A stretch of 64,000 nucleotides of DNA from CAIYRG01 sp965247505 (GCA_965247505.1 OZ252020.1:2914001-2978000); one strand, 5' to 3'; counted from the stretch's first letter, positions 11,199-19,402 are shown. Translations and numbers: made by a program. The notes: generated from the letters alone by a model not told the origin.

Positions 11199-11936
11199 CT
11201 AGCGCTTTAACGCCGCACGCAAAATTTTCGCCGGTGCTTTGCGGCGCGGCGCGATCTTCGCGCTCAAATTCTCGGCAGCTTTCAGCGCCTCCGCACTCCA
11301 GCGGGCTTTTAGCGCTGCGGCGAGTTGGGCCTGGCTTTTTATAATTAAGCCGTCATCCAATGTTTTCAACTCATTCGCGGCCAGCGTCGCGCCGGTCGAG
11401 GTGATATCGACAATGGCTTCCGCCGTGCCCGATGCGGGTGCGCCTTCAGTTGCGCCCAGGGATTCGACGATCCGATAATCGGCAAGCCCGTGCACCGCAA
11501 AAAAACCTCGCGTCAGCGATTTATATTTTGTCGCAACACGCAAACGTTTGTGATGGCGCAGGTGGAACGCCGTACAGACGTCGTCGAGATCGGCCATGGT
11601 CGATACATCGATCCAAGCTTGCGGAACGGCGACGACGACATCGGCAAGGCCAAAACCCAAAGGCTGCAAAAGGGCGATCTTGGTTTCGAACTTTGCTATG
11701 GTTTCGCGCAGCAAATCTTCGCCGGTGACGCCAAGGTGAATCTCGCCTTCGTCAAGTGCGCTAGCAATGTCGGCGGCGGATAAAAGCTTCACCTCAATAC
11801 CGGGCATATTGTCGATACTGGCGCGATACCCGCGTGCGCTCACCTTCTTCAGCTTTAGGCCTCTGTCTGCGAGAAATTGCATCACTTGGTTTTGCAAGCG
11901 CCCCTTGGAGGGAAGGCCCAGAATAAGCGCACTCAT
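11199..11936 (-). CDS. hisG: ATP phosphoribosyltransferase catalytic subunit, short form
   Basis: 245 residues from the ATG at 11936, which overlaps the hisZ stop (ATGA). The start MSALILGLPSKGRL matches the family; an upstream in-frame start at 11984 would lie inside hisZ. HisG condenses ATP with PRPP in the first step of histidine biosynthesis. This short form lacks the C-terminal regulatory domain and needs HisZ. Visible motifs include the GLPSKGRL nucleotide region, the GVTGEDLL segment and the PRPP-type loop EAIVDITSTGATL. The C-terminus is Lys/Arg-rich. Third gene of hisS-hisZ-hisG. Confidence 0.96.
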   Translation of the reverse strand: MSALILGLPSKGRLQNQVMQFLADRGLKLKKVSARGYRASIDNMPGIEVKLLSAADIASALDEGEIHLGVTGEDLLRETIAKFETKIALLQPLGFGLADVVVAVPQAWIDVSTMADLDDVCTAFHLRHHKRLRVATKYKSLTRGFFAVHGLADYRIVESLGATEGAPASGTAEAIVDITSTGATLAANELKTLDDGLIIKSQAQLAAALKARWSAEALKAAENLSAKIAPRRKAPAKILRAALKR

Positions 11937-13111
11937 TTGATTGACCCGATCGCTTTTCGCACCGCGAGGACGCGCTCGGCCCAAATCGCGCAGCCCACCG
12001 CCGGAATGTCTTTTTTGGCGCCAAGGGTGCGCAGAAGGGAATCATATCGACCCCCGCCGGCAATTTGTATCTGCCGTTTTTTGTTGCGCGCCCAAAGTTC
12101 GAACACGAAGCCGGTGTAATATTCCATATTCCGCCCGAAGCGCGCGGCAAAATAGATTTGCTTGGGCTCCAACCCTAGTTTCTCCAAATTCTCGATGCGC
12201 TGGACCGTCGCACCAAGCGCGTCGTTCGCATCGATTCCGGCGCCGGCGAAAATTTTTGCTAAAGCCTTCACCGAGCGCCGCGCATTGCCTGCAACCGATA
12301 GAACCTCTTCGATCAACGCCACTTGGCGTTTGTCGAGATGCGGGGCTTTTTCTTCCCCGGCCTGCTCCAGAACACGCTCGATGATCTCATCGCGCGTCCG
12401 CCCGCCGGGAATGGGCTTATCCGCCGTGACCCCGAGATGATCGAGCAATCCTTCGGCCGCCGCACGCGCATCCGATGTTTCGCTCTTCGCGAGGCGGGCA
12501 AGATAGGCCCGGCTTGCTTTGGCGCCGCCGCCTGAGAGCCGCGTAAGCAGCTCCTTGAAATAATCTGGGCGCCAAAAATGACGGTTGAGCCGAGCGCGCC
12601 ACAAAAGTGGAATATTGAGCGCGTCGATCAGGGTGAATATTATTCCCACATCGCCGAGCTGAACCGAGAATTTCGAGAGCCCGGCCGCGCGCACCCCTTG
12701 GGCGGCAAGCGCGAGCACCTCCATATCGGCCTCATTCTCTCTCGCCTCGCCAAGACATTCCACGCCGGTCTGCAGAAATTGTACGGGGCGCGCCGGATCG
12801 TTCGGCTGCATCCGAAAGGCTGGGCCGTGATAGGAATAGCGCGTGGGGAGCTTGGCGCCATTCTCCATAAACAACCGGCAGACCGGAATTGTGAGATCGG
12901 GCCGTAAGCAAAGCTCGGTGCCGTTGGAATCATTGAGCACGAATGTGCGGCGCCGGATTTCCTCGCCCGATCGGTCGAGAAAGACGTTAGCGGGCTGCAA
13001 GATGCTGGGCTCTACGCGCTGATATTTCTTCTTCGCGAATACCGCCAAAGTCGCTTTGGCCTGCGCGTCGAGAGCTTTGAGCGCAGCTGCATCATATCGC
13101 GGAAAAGACAT
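11933..13111 (-). CDS. hisZ: ATP phosphoribosyltransferase regulatory subunit
   Basis: 392 residues, a paralogue of histidyl-tRNA synthetase without aminoacylation activity. It keeps the class II fold marks (RSGEEIRRRTFVLND, LCLRPDLTIPVCR, and a degenerate histidine-A-like box RNMEYYTGFVFELW). In genomes with short HisG, HisZ forms a hetero-octamer with it and confers histidine feedback. It is translationally coupled to hisG by a 4-bp ATGA overlap and follows the hisS stop by 2 bp. The hisS, hisZ, hisG order is frequent in alphaproteobacteria. Confidence 0.95.
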   Translation of the reverse strand: MSFPRYDAAALKALDAQAKATLAVFAKKKYQRVEPSILQPANVFLDRSGEEIRRRTFVLNDSNGTELCLRPDLTIPVCRLFMENGAKLPTRYSYHGPAFRMQPNDPARPVQFLQTGVECLGEARENEADMEVLALAAQGVRAAGLSKFSVQLGDVGIIFTLIDALNIPLLWRARLNRHFWRPDYFKELLTRLSGGGAKASRAYLARLAKSETSDARAAAEGLLDHLGVTADKPIPGGRTRDEIIERVLEQAGEEKAPHLDKRQVALIEEVLSVAGNARRSVKALAKIFAGAGIDANDALGATVQRIENLEKLGLEPKQIYFAARFGRNMEYYTGFVFELWARNKKRQIQIAGGGRYDSLLRTLGAKKDIPAVGCAIWAERVLAVRKAIGSIK

Positions 13112-13113
13112 CT

Positions 13114-14595
13114 TTATCCCTTCCGTTCGTCCAATATTTTGCGTATCGCATCGGCCAAATTCGCGCGCGGCACGGAAATCTGCGCCGGTTGCTCATTTAC
13201 CCACTCGGCGCGGTCTTCGACCAATTTCGCAAGCTCGGCGCCCAGATCCAAATCTTTAAGCGTCACTTCACCGCGTGCGCGCTCGTCCGAACCCTCGATC
13301 ACGGCGATCGCGGCGCCGCGCTTATCGGCATATTTGAGTTGCGCTTTCATGCCTGCGGCGCCGGTATAGGCTTCGGCGCGCAGCCCCGCCTCGCGAATTT
13401 CGCGCGCCATGCGAAAGCTTTCGGGCGCTTCTTCTTTGTCCAGCACCAAGACGCAAGTGAGCCGATCGGCGCTTTGCGGCGATGATTGACGCGCCCGCAA
13501 TACCGAAAGAAGCCGGCTGACGCCGATGGAAACCCCGCTTGCGGGCACGGCCTGGCCGGTAAAGCGTGCGACCAGATCGTCATAGCGCCCGCCGCTCGCC
13601 ACGGAACCGAAGACCACGGTTTCCCCCTTCTCATTGCTGACTGGGAAGGTCAATTGGGCTTCGAAAACCGGTCCGGTGTAGTAATCGAGGCCGCGTACGA
13701 TGGACGAATCGATCTGAATGCGCTCCGGTCCATAGCCGCAATCACTCAGTATACGGAATATCGCGGAAAGTTCCGCAATTCCTTTTTCACCCGAAGCGCC
13801 TGTGACCAGTTTCGACAGCGCCTGTAGCCGATCGGCGGAATCGCCTTCAGATTCTTCCGCAGCAACGAATTGAAGAATGCGCTCAATGGCCTCGGGCGCG
13901 AGCCCCGCGCCTTTGGTGAAATCGCCGGACTCGTCCTTTCGCCCTTCACCCAAAAGTGCGCGCATGCCTTCTGCGCCCAAACGGTCCATCTTATCGATAG
14001 CGCGTAAGACCGTTCCGCGTGTCGTGCCGTCCTCCAGCGAAACATTGGCAGCTTCCAACACGCCGTCGAGCAAATTGCGCGAATTTACCTTCACGACATA
14101 TTCGCCGCGTTTCAGCTCCAGCGCCTCCAATGTGTCGGCCAGCATCATCAGAAGCTCGGCGTCGGCCGAAGGGGAGGCTGAGCCGACCGTGTCGGCGTCG
14201 AATTGCGTGAATTCGCGATAGCGCCCCGGTCCGGGTTTTTCGTTACGCCAGACTTGGCCGACCTGATAGCGCCGGAATGGTTTTGCAAGAAATTGAAAAT
14301 TCTCCGCGACAAAGCGCGCCAGCGGCGCGGTTAAATCATAGCGCAGCGAAAGCCATTGCTGGTCATCGTCTTGCAACGAAAACACGCCTTCGTTCGGCCG
14401 CTCGACATCGGGGAGAAATTTTCCCAAGGCCTCGGTATATTCGAGCGATGGCGTTTCAAGCGCATCGAATCCATAGCTCTCATAAACCTTTCGGATCGTG
14501 TCCAGCATTTTGCGCTCGGCAGCAATTTCATTGGCTCTACGGTCGCGAAAGCCGCGCGGCAGCCGCGCCTTGGGGCGGTTGTTTTTCTTGTTCAT
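13114..14595 (-). CDS. hisS: Histidine--tRNA ligase
   Basis: 493 residues, class II aminoacyl-tRNA synthetase. Motif 2 is visible (VGQVWRNEKPGPGRYREFTQFD) in the form with an extended GPGRYRE loop known from alphaproteobacterial HisRS, and the histidine-A box is LDYYTGPVFE. An anticodon-binding domain occupies the last 100 or so residues. The N-terminus is basic (MNKKNNRPKARLPRG). First gene of the hisS-hisZ-hisG operon; no T-box or attenuator hairpin was evident in the leader. Confidence 0.96.
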   Translation of the reverse strand: MNKKNNRPKARLPRGFRDRRANEIAAERKMLDTIRKVYESYGFDALETPSLEYTEALGKFLPDVERPNEGVFSLQDDDQQWLSLRYDLTAPLARFVAENFQFLAKPFRRYQVGQVWRNEKPGPGRYREFTQFDADTVGSASPSADAELLMMLADTLEALELKRGEYVVKVNSRNLLDGVLEAANVSLEDGTTRGTVLRAIDKMDRLGAEGMRALLGEGRKDESGDFTKGAGLAPEAIERILQFVAAEESEGDSADRLQALSKLVTGASGEKGIAELSAIFRILSDCGYGPERIQIDSSIVRGLDYYTGPVFEAQLTFPVSNEKGETVVFGSVASGGRYDDLVARFTGQAVPASGVSIGVSRLLSVLRARQSSPQSADRLTCVLVLDKEEAPESFRMAREIREAGLRAEAYTGAAGMKAQLKYADKRGAAIAVIEGSDERARGEVTLKDLDLGAELAKLVEDRAEWVNEQPAQISVPRANLADAIRKILDERKG

Positions 14596-14938
14596 GAGCG
14601 CGCGGCACCTCTGACAAATCCAATGATCTCAACCGAAATCGCGGCTTAGATAGCCCCTTCGCCCCGGCTTCACCAGCCAAAGGCGGATTGAAGCCCAATT
14701 AGTTCAATAATTTCAGGCTCTAATTGGTCGTGCGAAGGCGAATGTGCCGCGCTCGGCGCGCTAGTCCAAGCGCGGTTTTCGGCTGATTCGGTAATTCAAA
14801 TAAAATGGCGCTTTGCGCGAGTTCGAGCCAACGATCTTCGGATTCACAATCCGGCGTTGTTGCTTGCCTAAGCGGCCAAGCGAGTTGGCCGGCAATAAGG
14901 GTTGATATTGCACTGCAACTGTCTGACGTCAGCGCCTT
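14596..14938. other. Intergenic region upstream of hisS
   Basis: About 340 bp with no convincing gene. The hisS promoter must lie here on the minus strand, but no clear promoter was recognised. The right border is the left end of the IS3-family element starting at 14939, so this is the junction between core sequence and the IS-rich island. Confidence 0.6.
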
Positions 14939-15006
14939 TGGGACGAATTGAGGTAATTGCATAACGGAGGATTTCTGGCTCATCGTAGTGACCGAAGGGA
15001 ACGAAG

Positions 15007-15381
15007 ATGAGACAGAAATCAATGAGCAAGAACGACCCGGCGGAGAGAACGGTTCGGGATATTCGGCGCAAGACACGCAAGCAGTATACGGCTGAGGAGA
15101 AGATCCGGATCGTGGTGTCGGGCCTGCGCGGCGAGGAGAGCATCGCCGCCTTGTGCCGCCGCGAGGGCATCGCTGAGGGTCTGTATTACAGCTGGTCGAA
15201 AGAGTTTTTGGAAGCGGGCAAGAAGCGGCTCGCCGGCGACACCGGGCGCCAAGCGACCTCGGGCGAGGTTAAAGGCCTGCGCCAGGAGATGCGCGACTTG
15301 AAGGAGTTGGTCGCCGAACTTTCGCTGGAGAACCGTCTTCTCAAAAAAAATATGATCGGGCATGGGGGAGGCGAGGAATGA
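15007..15381 (+). CDS. IS3-family transposase OrfA
   Basis: 124 residues. An N-terminal helix-turn-helix (YTAEEKIRIVVSGLRGEESIAALCRREGI region) is followed by a leucine-rich coiled coil (LKELVAELSLENRLLKKN) that mediates assembly with the OrfAB product. A purine-rich AAGGGAACGAAG precedes the ATG; a second ATG lies five codons later. The stop overlaps the OrfB start (ATGA). OrfA proteins bind the terminal repeats and regulate transposition. The frame is intact. Confidence 0.92.
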   Translation: MRQKSMSKNDPAERTVRDIRRKTRKQYTAEEKIRIVVSGLRGEESIAALCRREGIAEGLYYSWSKEFLEAGKKRLAGDTGRQATSGEVKGLRQEMRDLKELVAELSLENRLLKKNMIGHGGGEE

Positions 15382-16358
15382 GGTATCCCGCATCCGAGAA
15401 GCTGGAGATCATCCGCCTGGTCGAGCAGTCCCACCTGGGCGTCGGGTCCACTTTGGACAAGCTGGGCATTCCGAAGACCACCTTTTATCGCTGGTACGAT
15501 CGCTTTCTGGCCTTTGGCGACGCCGGTCTTGAGGATCGCAACAGCAGCCCGGGCCGGATGTGGAACCGGATCCCGGATGATGTCCGGGGGCAGATCATCG
15601 ATCTTGCCCTGGAGGAGACGCAACTGTCGCCCCGGGAACTGGCCGTCAGGTTTACGGACACCAGGGGCTACTTTGTCTCGGAAGCCTTGGTTTACCGGCT
15701 TCTCAAGGCCTACGGCCTGATCACCAGCCCCGCTTTCGTGGTCATCAAGGCAGCCGATGAGTTCCGCGACAAGACCACGGCGCCGAACCAGCTGTGGCAG
15801 ACCGACTTCACCTATCTCAAGGTCATCGGCTGGGGCTGGTTTTACCTGTCGACCATCCTGGACGACTATTCCCGCTACATCATTGCTTGGAAGCTCTGCA
15901 CCAACATGACGGCGGACGATGTGACGGCAACACTGAAGTTGGCGCTAGAAGCCTCAGGCTGCAATCGCGCCAATGTCGTCCACAAGCCGAGGCTGCTCAG
16001 CGACAACGGCTCGTCCTATATCTCCGGCGATCTGGCTGAATGGCTCGAGGACCACGGTATGGATCACGTTCGGGGCGCACCGTATCACCCGCAAACCCAG
16101 GGCAAGATCGAGCGCTGGCATCAAACGCTGAAGAACCGGATCCTGCTTGAAAATTATTATCTACCCGGCGATCTCGAAAACCAGATCAGCGCCTTCGTCG
16201 ATCACTACAACAACCAACGCTACCACGAGAGCATCGGCAACGTAACTCCAGCCGACGCCTACTTTGGACGCCACACCGCCATCATCGAAAAGAGAAAAAG
16301 GATCAAAAAACTGACCACCCAAAACCGCCGCTTGAACCATCAACGCCAAGCGGCTTAA
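15378..16358 (+). CDS. IS3-family transposase OrfB, DDE integrase
   Basis: 326 residues. An N-terminal helix-turn-helix resembling a second OrfA-like domain is followed by the integrase core. The DDE triad is readable: D in WQTDFTYLK, D in LLSDNGSSYIS and E in GKIERWHQTLKNR. The C-terminus is basic. It overlaps OrfA by 4 bp and probably acts as a fusion or through coupled translation. Nothing disrupts the frame, so the element looks potentially active. Confidence 0.93.
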   Translation: MRYPASEKLEIIRLVEQSHLGVGSTLDKLGIPKTTFYRWYDRFLAFGDAGLEDRNSSPGRMWNRIPDDVRGQIIDLALEETQLSPRELAVRFTDTRGYFVSEALVYRLLKAYGLITSPAFVVIKAADEFRDKTTAPNQLWQTDFTYLKVIGWGWFYLSTILDDYSRYIIAWKLCTNMTADDVTATLKLALEASGCNRANVVHKPRLLSDNGSSYISGDLAEWLEDHGMDHVRGAPYHPQTQGKIERWHQTLKNRILLENYYLPGDLENQISAFVDHYNNQRYHESIGNVTPADAYFGRHTAIIEKRKRIKKLTTQNRRLNHQRQAA

Positions 16359-16412
16359 CATCAAACAAAGATGAGCCAGATCCTCCCTTATGAAACACGC
16401 TCAACAGTCCCA

Positions 16413-16586
16413 TTTGTTTTGATGACGGACACCCCAGACGCGGTGATGATAGCAATCGGTTTTTCGGACAGCGGCGTGCTCGCCCTCGTCCTCATCGAGG
16501 CGGGTGCACTCTGTGTCACGGGCGCCGTTCTTGGCCTCGTCGCCGCACGGGCCGCACCGATGCTTGCGATGTCAACGGCGGCGTAA
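16413..16586 (+). pseudogene. C-terminal remnant of an FtsX/MacB-type ABC permease
   Basis: Directly after the IS3 right end the frame reads IGFSDSGVLALVLIEAGAL then VTGAVLGLVAARAAP before a stop at 16584-16586. Those residues match the last periplasm-to-membrane segment of FtsX-family permeases (a GFS-D-vlalvl-EA turn followed by a glycine-rich helix). The rest of the gene is absent, so the IS3 element or an associated deletion removed it. Identification is by pattern only. Confidence 0.55.
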
Positions 16587-16688
16587 GAATGTACCGGCGC
16601 GGCGGCATAAAATTGGGGACTTATATATTGTCCTTGACATAGACGCATGTTCTGGTAAACTCCCTATTAGATTCGAGGGCAGCAGATC

Positions 16689-17657
16689 ATGACGGCAAAA
16701 GCACCAGGGAAGTCATTCAGAACCGGAATCTCCGTGATTGAATTAGGGAATTTATTTCCTGATGAGGCGGCTGCACAGCGATGGTTTGAAGCCATCCTAT
16801 GGCCCTCAGGGCGGCATTGCCCGCATTGTGGAAGCATACAATCCAAGGCCGTCCCGAACGCGAAGCCAATGCCATACTGGTGCACGGATTGCCGGTCCTA
16901 TTTCAGCGTCCGTACTGGAACCACGATTGCAAACTCCAGACTTCCGCTCCGTAAGTGGGTATTTGCGATTTACCTCTATCTGACCAATCTCAAGGGCGTA
17001 TCTTCCATGAAACTGCACCGCGATCTCGGAATCACGCAGAAAACGGCGTGGTTCATGCTTCACCGTCTCCGCGAGTCATGGGTCGAATCTGGAATTGAAG
17101 GCTTTATCGGCCCTATCGAAGTCGATGAGACCTATATGGGCGGTAAGGAAAAGAACAAGCACTCCAAGAAAAAGCTTCGCGCTGGACGAGGCGGCGCCGG
17201 TAAAACCGCCGTGATAGGTGCTAAGGACCGCGAAACAAACAAGGTGCGGGCGAAGGTCATTGAGAATACCGACGCCGAGACGCTACAGGGATTTGTGGCC
17301 GATCACGCTGCCGAAGGCGCTACCGTCTATACGGACGACGCCAAAGCCTACAAGGGGGTGCCGTTCGAGCATGAGAGCGTCCGCCACAGCGTCGGGGAAT
17401 ATGTTGACGGCATGGCCCACACAAATGGAATCGAGTCATTTTGGGCGATGTTGAAAAGAGCCCACAAAGGCACCTTCCACAAGATGAGCGAAAAGCACCT
17501 AGACCGCTATGTGAGTGAGTTTGTAGGCCGCCACAACCACCGTCCATTGGATACCCTTGATCAAATGTCCGCAATGGTAGCCAGCATGAACGGGAAGCAA
17601 TTGCCTTACGAGAACCTAACCGCCGACAACGGCCTGTCCTCTGGAGCCAGGAGCTAA
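16689..17657 (+). CDS. IS1595-family transposase (ISXO2-like)
   Basis: 322 residues. The N-terminal zinc ribbon has CPHCG and CTDC pairs (about residues 39-65), followed by a helix-turn-helix (MKLHRDLGITQKTAWFMLHR). The ISXO2-like DDE domain reads D in VDETYMGGKEK, D in YTDDAKAYKG and E in HTNGIESFWAMLKR. The length fits the family. The start is 51 bp inside the left inverted repeat. The frame is intact. Confidence 0.94.
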   Translation: MTAKAPGKSFRTGISVIELGNLFPDEAAAQRWFEAILWPSGRHCPHCGSIQSKAVPNAKPMPYWCTDCRSYFSVRTGTTIANSRLPLRKWVFAIYLYLTNLKGVSSMKLHRDLGITQKTAWFMLHRLRESWVESGIEGFIGPIEVDETYMGGKEKNKHSKKKLRAGRGGAGKTAVIGAKDRETNKVRAKVIENTDAETLQGFVADHAAEGATVYTDDAKAYKGVPFEHESVRHSVGEYVDGMAHTNGIESFWAMLKRAHKGTFHKMSEKHLDRYVSEFVGRHNHRPLDTLDQMSAMVASMNGKQLPYENLTADNGLSSGARS

Positions 17658-17672
17658 CGTGAGGGCTTGTGA

Positions 17673-17876
17673 ATGGCCGATTTAGGACCGACATGGCCGC
17701 CGAAGGAACTCTTTCATTTCTTGGATGATTACCGCCTCGACAACCCTGAAAGCGTATTAACGAAAGATGCTATCGTGGAGATTTGCCGAGGCTATTGCAG
17801 GAGACACGGTCTCAATATGCCGGAATCGCCTTATGATGTTTGGTACGGCGAGACGAAGGAAACCGGGAGCGGTTGA
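17673..17876 (+). CDS. Small passenger protein of the IS1595 element
   Basis: 67 residues, starting 15 bp after the transposase stop on the same strand, so probably co-transcribed with it. A GAGGG site lies about 8 bp before the ATG. The sequence is acidic with aromatic residues (FHFLDDYRLDN, YDVWYGE) and one cysteine; there are no membrane spans or recognised motifs. I do not recognise it. Its position suggests a role in regulating transposition or a cargo trait, but nothing in the sequence decides this. Confidence 0.6.
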   Translation: MADLGPTWPPKELFHFLDDYRLDNPESVLTKDAIVEICRGYCRRHGLNMPESPYDVWYGETKETGSG

Positions 17877-17900
17877 CAAGGGCGATTGGGTAAATATGGT
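17873..17900 (+). promoter_or_regulatory. Sigma70-like promoter inside the IS1595 element
   Basis: TTGACA at 17873-17878 and TATGGT at 17895-17900 are separated by 16 bp, close to the housekeeping consensus. It begins in the last codons of the 67-residue gene and points into the structured segment that follows. Confidence 0.5.
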
Positions 17901-17996
17901 GGTCTGATCCGTCTCCAACGCTGCCAGGCTAGGAGAGACGGGAAATCTGCGAGTTCAAACCCTCGGTTAATTTCTTTCTAATCGAGAGGTTTTGCT
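17901..17996 (+). ncRNA. Putative structured RNA or leader in the IS1595 element
   Basis: Downstream of the promoter-like sequence. CCGTCTC (17909-17915) can pair with GAGACGG (17935-17941). CTCG (17962-17965) can pair either with CGAG at 17950-17953 or with CGAG at 17983-17986, so two mutually exclusive hairpins are possible. The segment ends in a GAGAGG site and an ATG at 17997. It could be a leader or a separate small RNA. It does not fold as a canonical tRNA. Confidence 0.3.
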
Positions 17997-18003
17997 ATGT
18001 CAA

Positions 18004-18321
18004 TCAAGTCTCCTCAACCTTCTCTAGCTTGCCCGAAATGCGGCGAAGCTCTTGTAATATCTGTTCTTCCGTCGCCGGATCGAGCACCCAGAGAAGATAA
18101 CGCAGCTCGTCAATCAGATCTTGCCGGTTCACCAAAAAAGCGTGCTCCCCTTCTGGGGTTTGCGGCTTATCCGGAATCTGCTCGGCGGAAAAATAAATAC
18201 CGAGAGCATGCGGGTCATCTGATATTTGACACGCCATTATCCGCTGAAACCGAGAGATGTTTGCGTGAGCACCAAGAAAAGCGGCGCGCGTCATCTGAGT
18301 AAGCTCGTTGTTTTCACTCAC
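18004..18321 (-). CDS. Passenger protein of the IS1595 element, unknown function
   Basis: 105 residues from a GTG at 18321 preceded by a strong AAGGAGAT site. Composition looks like a genuine soluble protein: a helical N-terminus with HANISRFQRIMACQI, a middle region, then an acidic amphipathic C-terminal helix (EEQILQELRRISGKLEKVEE) that could form a coiled coil. No family recognised. It is divergent from the lipoprotein gene at 18539. A frame on the opposite strand (17997-18302) also has a start and a ribosome site, but its composition is less protein-like. Confidence 0.6.
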   Translation of the reverse strand: MSENNELTQMTRAAFLGAHANISRFQRIMACQISDDPHALGIYFSAEQIPDKPQTPEGEHAFLVNRQDLIDELRYLLWVLDPATEEQILQELRRISGKLEKVEET

Positions 18322-18538
18322 GATGAAATCTCCTTCTCGTGGGTTTTGGGCCTCGTCCGCTGTCGGGCGGGCGGGGCTCGGTTGACACCTGAACCTAAGC
18401 GGCGTTCACTTATCCCGCAACGTTATCCAGACCCGCTATGTCGGGTCGCCCGCTGAATACAAAAGCCTTTACCAAGTCCGGGGTAGCACCTCGCGCTGCG
18501 AACAGGCGGGAACATCAATTCTATGGGGGGAAAGCATC

Positions 18539-18949
18539 GTGCACCGTAGTATAGCTTTTGTATTGTTGGCCTTTGGCTTGACAAATTGTGCTTCAATTAT
18601 CGACGGAACGACGCAGGAAATAGTTATAAACACGAATCCGTCGGAAGCCCGCTGCGTTTTGAATAGACTAGGCGTCTCCATCGGGACCGTGGAACAAACA
18701 CCGGGCAGCGAGACCATTCAGAAAACAAAAGAGGACATTACAATTGTCTGTGACAAAGAGGGTTACCAGACCGCCACCCACTTTTCTAATTCTGGCATCC
18801 AGGGTTCGACATGGGGAAATATTGTGCTCGGCGGAGGCGTAGGCTGGGCAATCGACTCTGCCCGCGGCGCAGACAATTACTACGAATCTCCAGTGAATAT
18901 CACGCTCTTGCCGGAAGTACAGGAACCGCTTGCGGCTGCGGGGGACTAA
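18539..18949 (+). CDS. Passenger lipoprotein, CAS-I-GT-Q type
   Basis: 136 residues from a GTG at 18539 with a GGGGGGAAAG site. A signal peptide ends in a lipobox-like LTNC with Cys at residue 17; Asn at -1 is atypical. The mature start CASIIDGTTQEI and later GGGVGWAIDSARGADN are features I associate with a small family of bacterial lipoproteins bearing a PEGA-like beta domain (TNPSEARCVLNRLG). Likely anchored in the outer or inner membrane. As transposon cargo it is unusual; its role is unknown. Confidence 0.7.
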   Translation: MHRSIAFVLLAFGLTNCASIIDGTTQEIVINTNPSEARCVLNRLGVSIGTVEQTPGSETIQKTKEDITIVCDKEGYQTATHFSNSGIQGSTWGNIVLGGGVGWAIDSARGADNYYESPVNITLLPEVQEPLAAAGD

Positions 18950-18977
18950 CGACCGCTTTATTTGGTGGAAAGCGAGA

Positions 18978-19157
18978 CTAAGCTGGGATCGCCGGACGCC
19001 TACCAACGCAATCCAGCCGCGCGCCTCGTCGTTTGGACTCCTCGGAAATGTCCTTACGGACAAGCTCCCGGCCTTCCGCTACAGCTTCGCTGGAGACCTT
19101 GTGCATTGCCATCGCAAGAATGTCGACGGTGCCATTCTCATTCGCCTTCTTTGCCAT
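18978..19157 (-). CDS. 59-residue passenger protein near the IS1595 right end
   Basis: An ATG at 19157 is preceded by GGAGG with suitable spacing (ACAGGAGGCTAAA). The peptide begins MAKKANENGTVDILAMAMHK and continues with charged helical sequence (EGRELVRKDISEESKRRGAR) to a TAG at 18978-18980. No transmembrane segment. It reads inward from the right inverted repeat. I do not recognise it; size and charge would fit a small DNA- or protein-binding factor, but that is speculation. Confidence 0.5.
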   Translation of the reverse strand: MAKKANENGTVDILAMAMHKVSSEAVAEGRELVRKDISEESKRRGARLDCVGRRPAIPA

Positions 19158-19299
19158 TTTAGCCTCCTGTCCATTAGTGGTTTACTACCCCTAAAATACT
19201 ACGTTTACACCCCCTAAAATAGCTGGTAGTGTCAAGGACAATATATAAGTCCCTAAAATTGTCCCACGGGCTCGGTGGCAGCTTGTCCGCGTAGTCCAT

Positions 19300-19390
19300 G
19301 GGAGGGACCCGCGCGCGGGACGACGCGCCGTCATATCCGCCCCAAGGGAAAGAGCGGTAAGGGAGGGACCCGCGCGCGGGACGACGCGCC
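19300..19390. repeat. Pair of 30-bp direct repeats with internal palindrome
   Basis: The 30-bp unit GGGAGGGACCCGCGCGCGGG plus ACGACGCGCC occurs at 19300-19329 and 19361-19390, 61 bp apart start to start. Each copy contains the palindrome CCCGCGCGCGGG. They sit between the IS1595 target duplication and the remnant IS end. Confidence 0.85.
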
Positions 19391-19402
19391 CTCTCTCGAA
19401 CT

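Larger units (their letters stand above)
14939..16412 (+). mobile_element. IS3-family insertion sequence, 1474 bp
   Basis: Both ends were located by comparing the flanks. The left end starts TGGGAC at 14939 and runs to GGAGGATTTCTGGCTCATC; the right end is its inverted counterpart, ending GTCCCA at 16412. The imperfect terminal repeats are about 43-46 bp. Between them lie an OrfA/OrfB pair with a 4-bp overlap. No matching short direct repeat flanks the element (CTT on the left, TTT on the right), so one border may have been altered. A decayed end of a related element lies at 19403-19488. Confidence 0.88.
16616..19253 (+). mobile_element. IS1595-family element with passenger genes, 2638 bp
   Basis: The ends are near-perfect inverted repeats: GGGACTTATATATTGTCCTT running inward from 16616, and its complement ending at 19253. 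Both sides carry the identical 8-bp direct repeat TAAAATTG (16608-16615 and 19254-19261), the target-duplication length expected of IS1595. The element is far longer than its 969-bp transposase gene needs and encloses four further candidate genes plus a structured non-coding stretch. Some IS1595 subgroups are known to carry passengers. The intact transposase and exact duplication suggest a recent insertion. Confidence 0.92.

Noticed and set aside
17940..17970. tRNA-like T-arm (GAGTTCAAAC)
   Set aside because: The T stem does not pair beyond one or two bases, and no acceptor stem or anticodon arm can be drawn.
17997..18302. 101-codon plus-strand frame with a zinc-ribbon-like CPKCG start
   Set aside because: Almost completely overlaps the minus-strand gene 18004-18321, which has a stronger ribosome site and more natural composition; after the first 20 residues the plus frame looks like a shadow.
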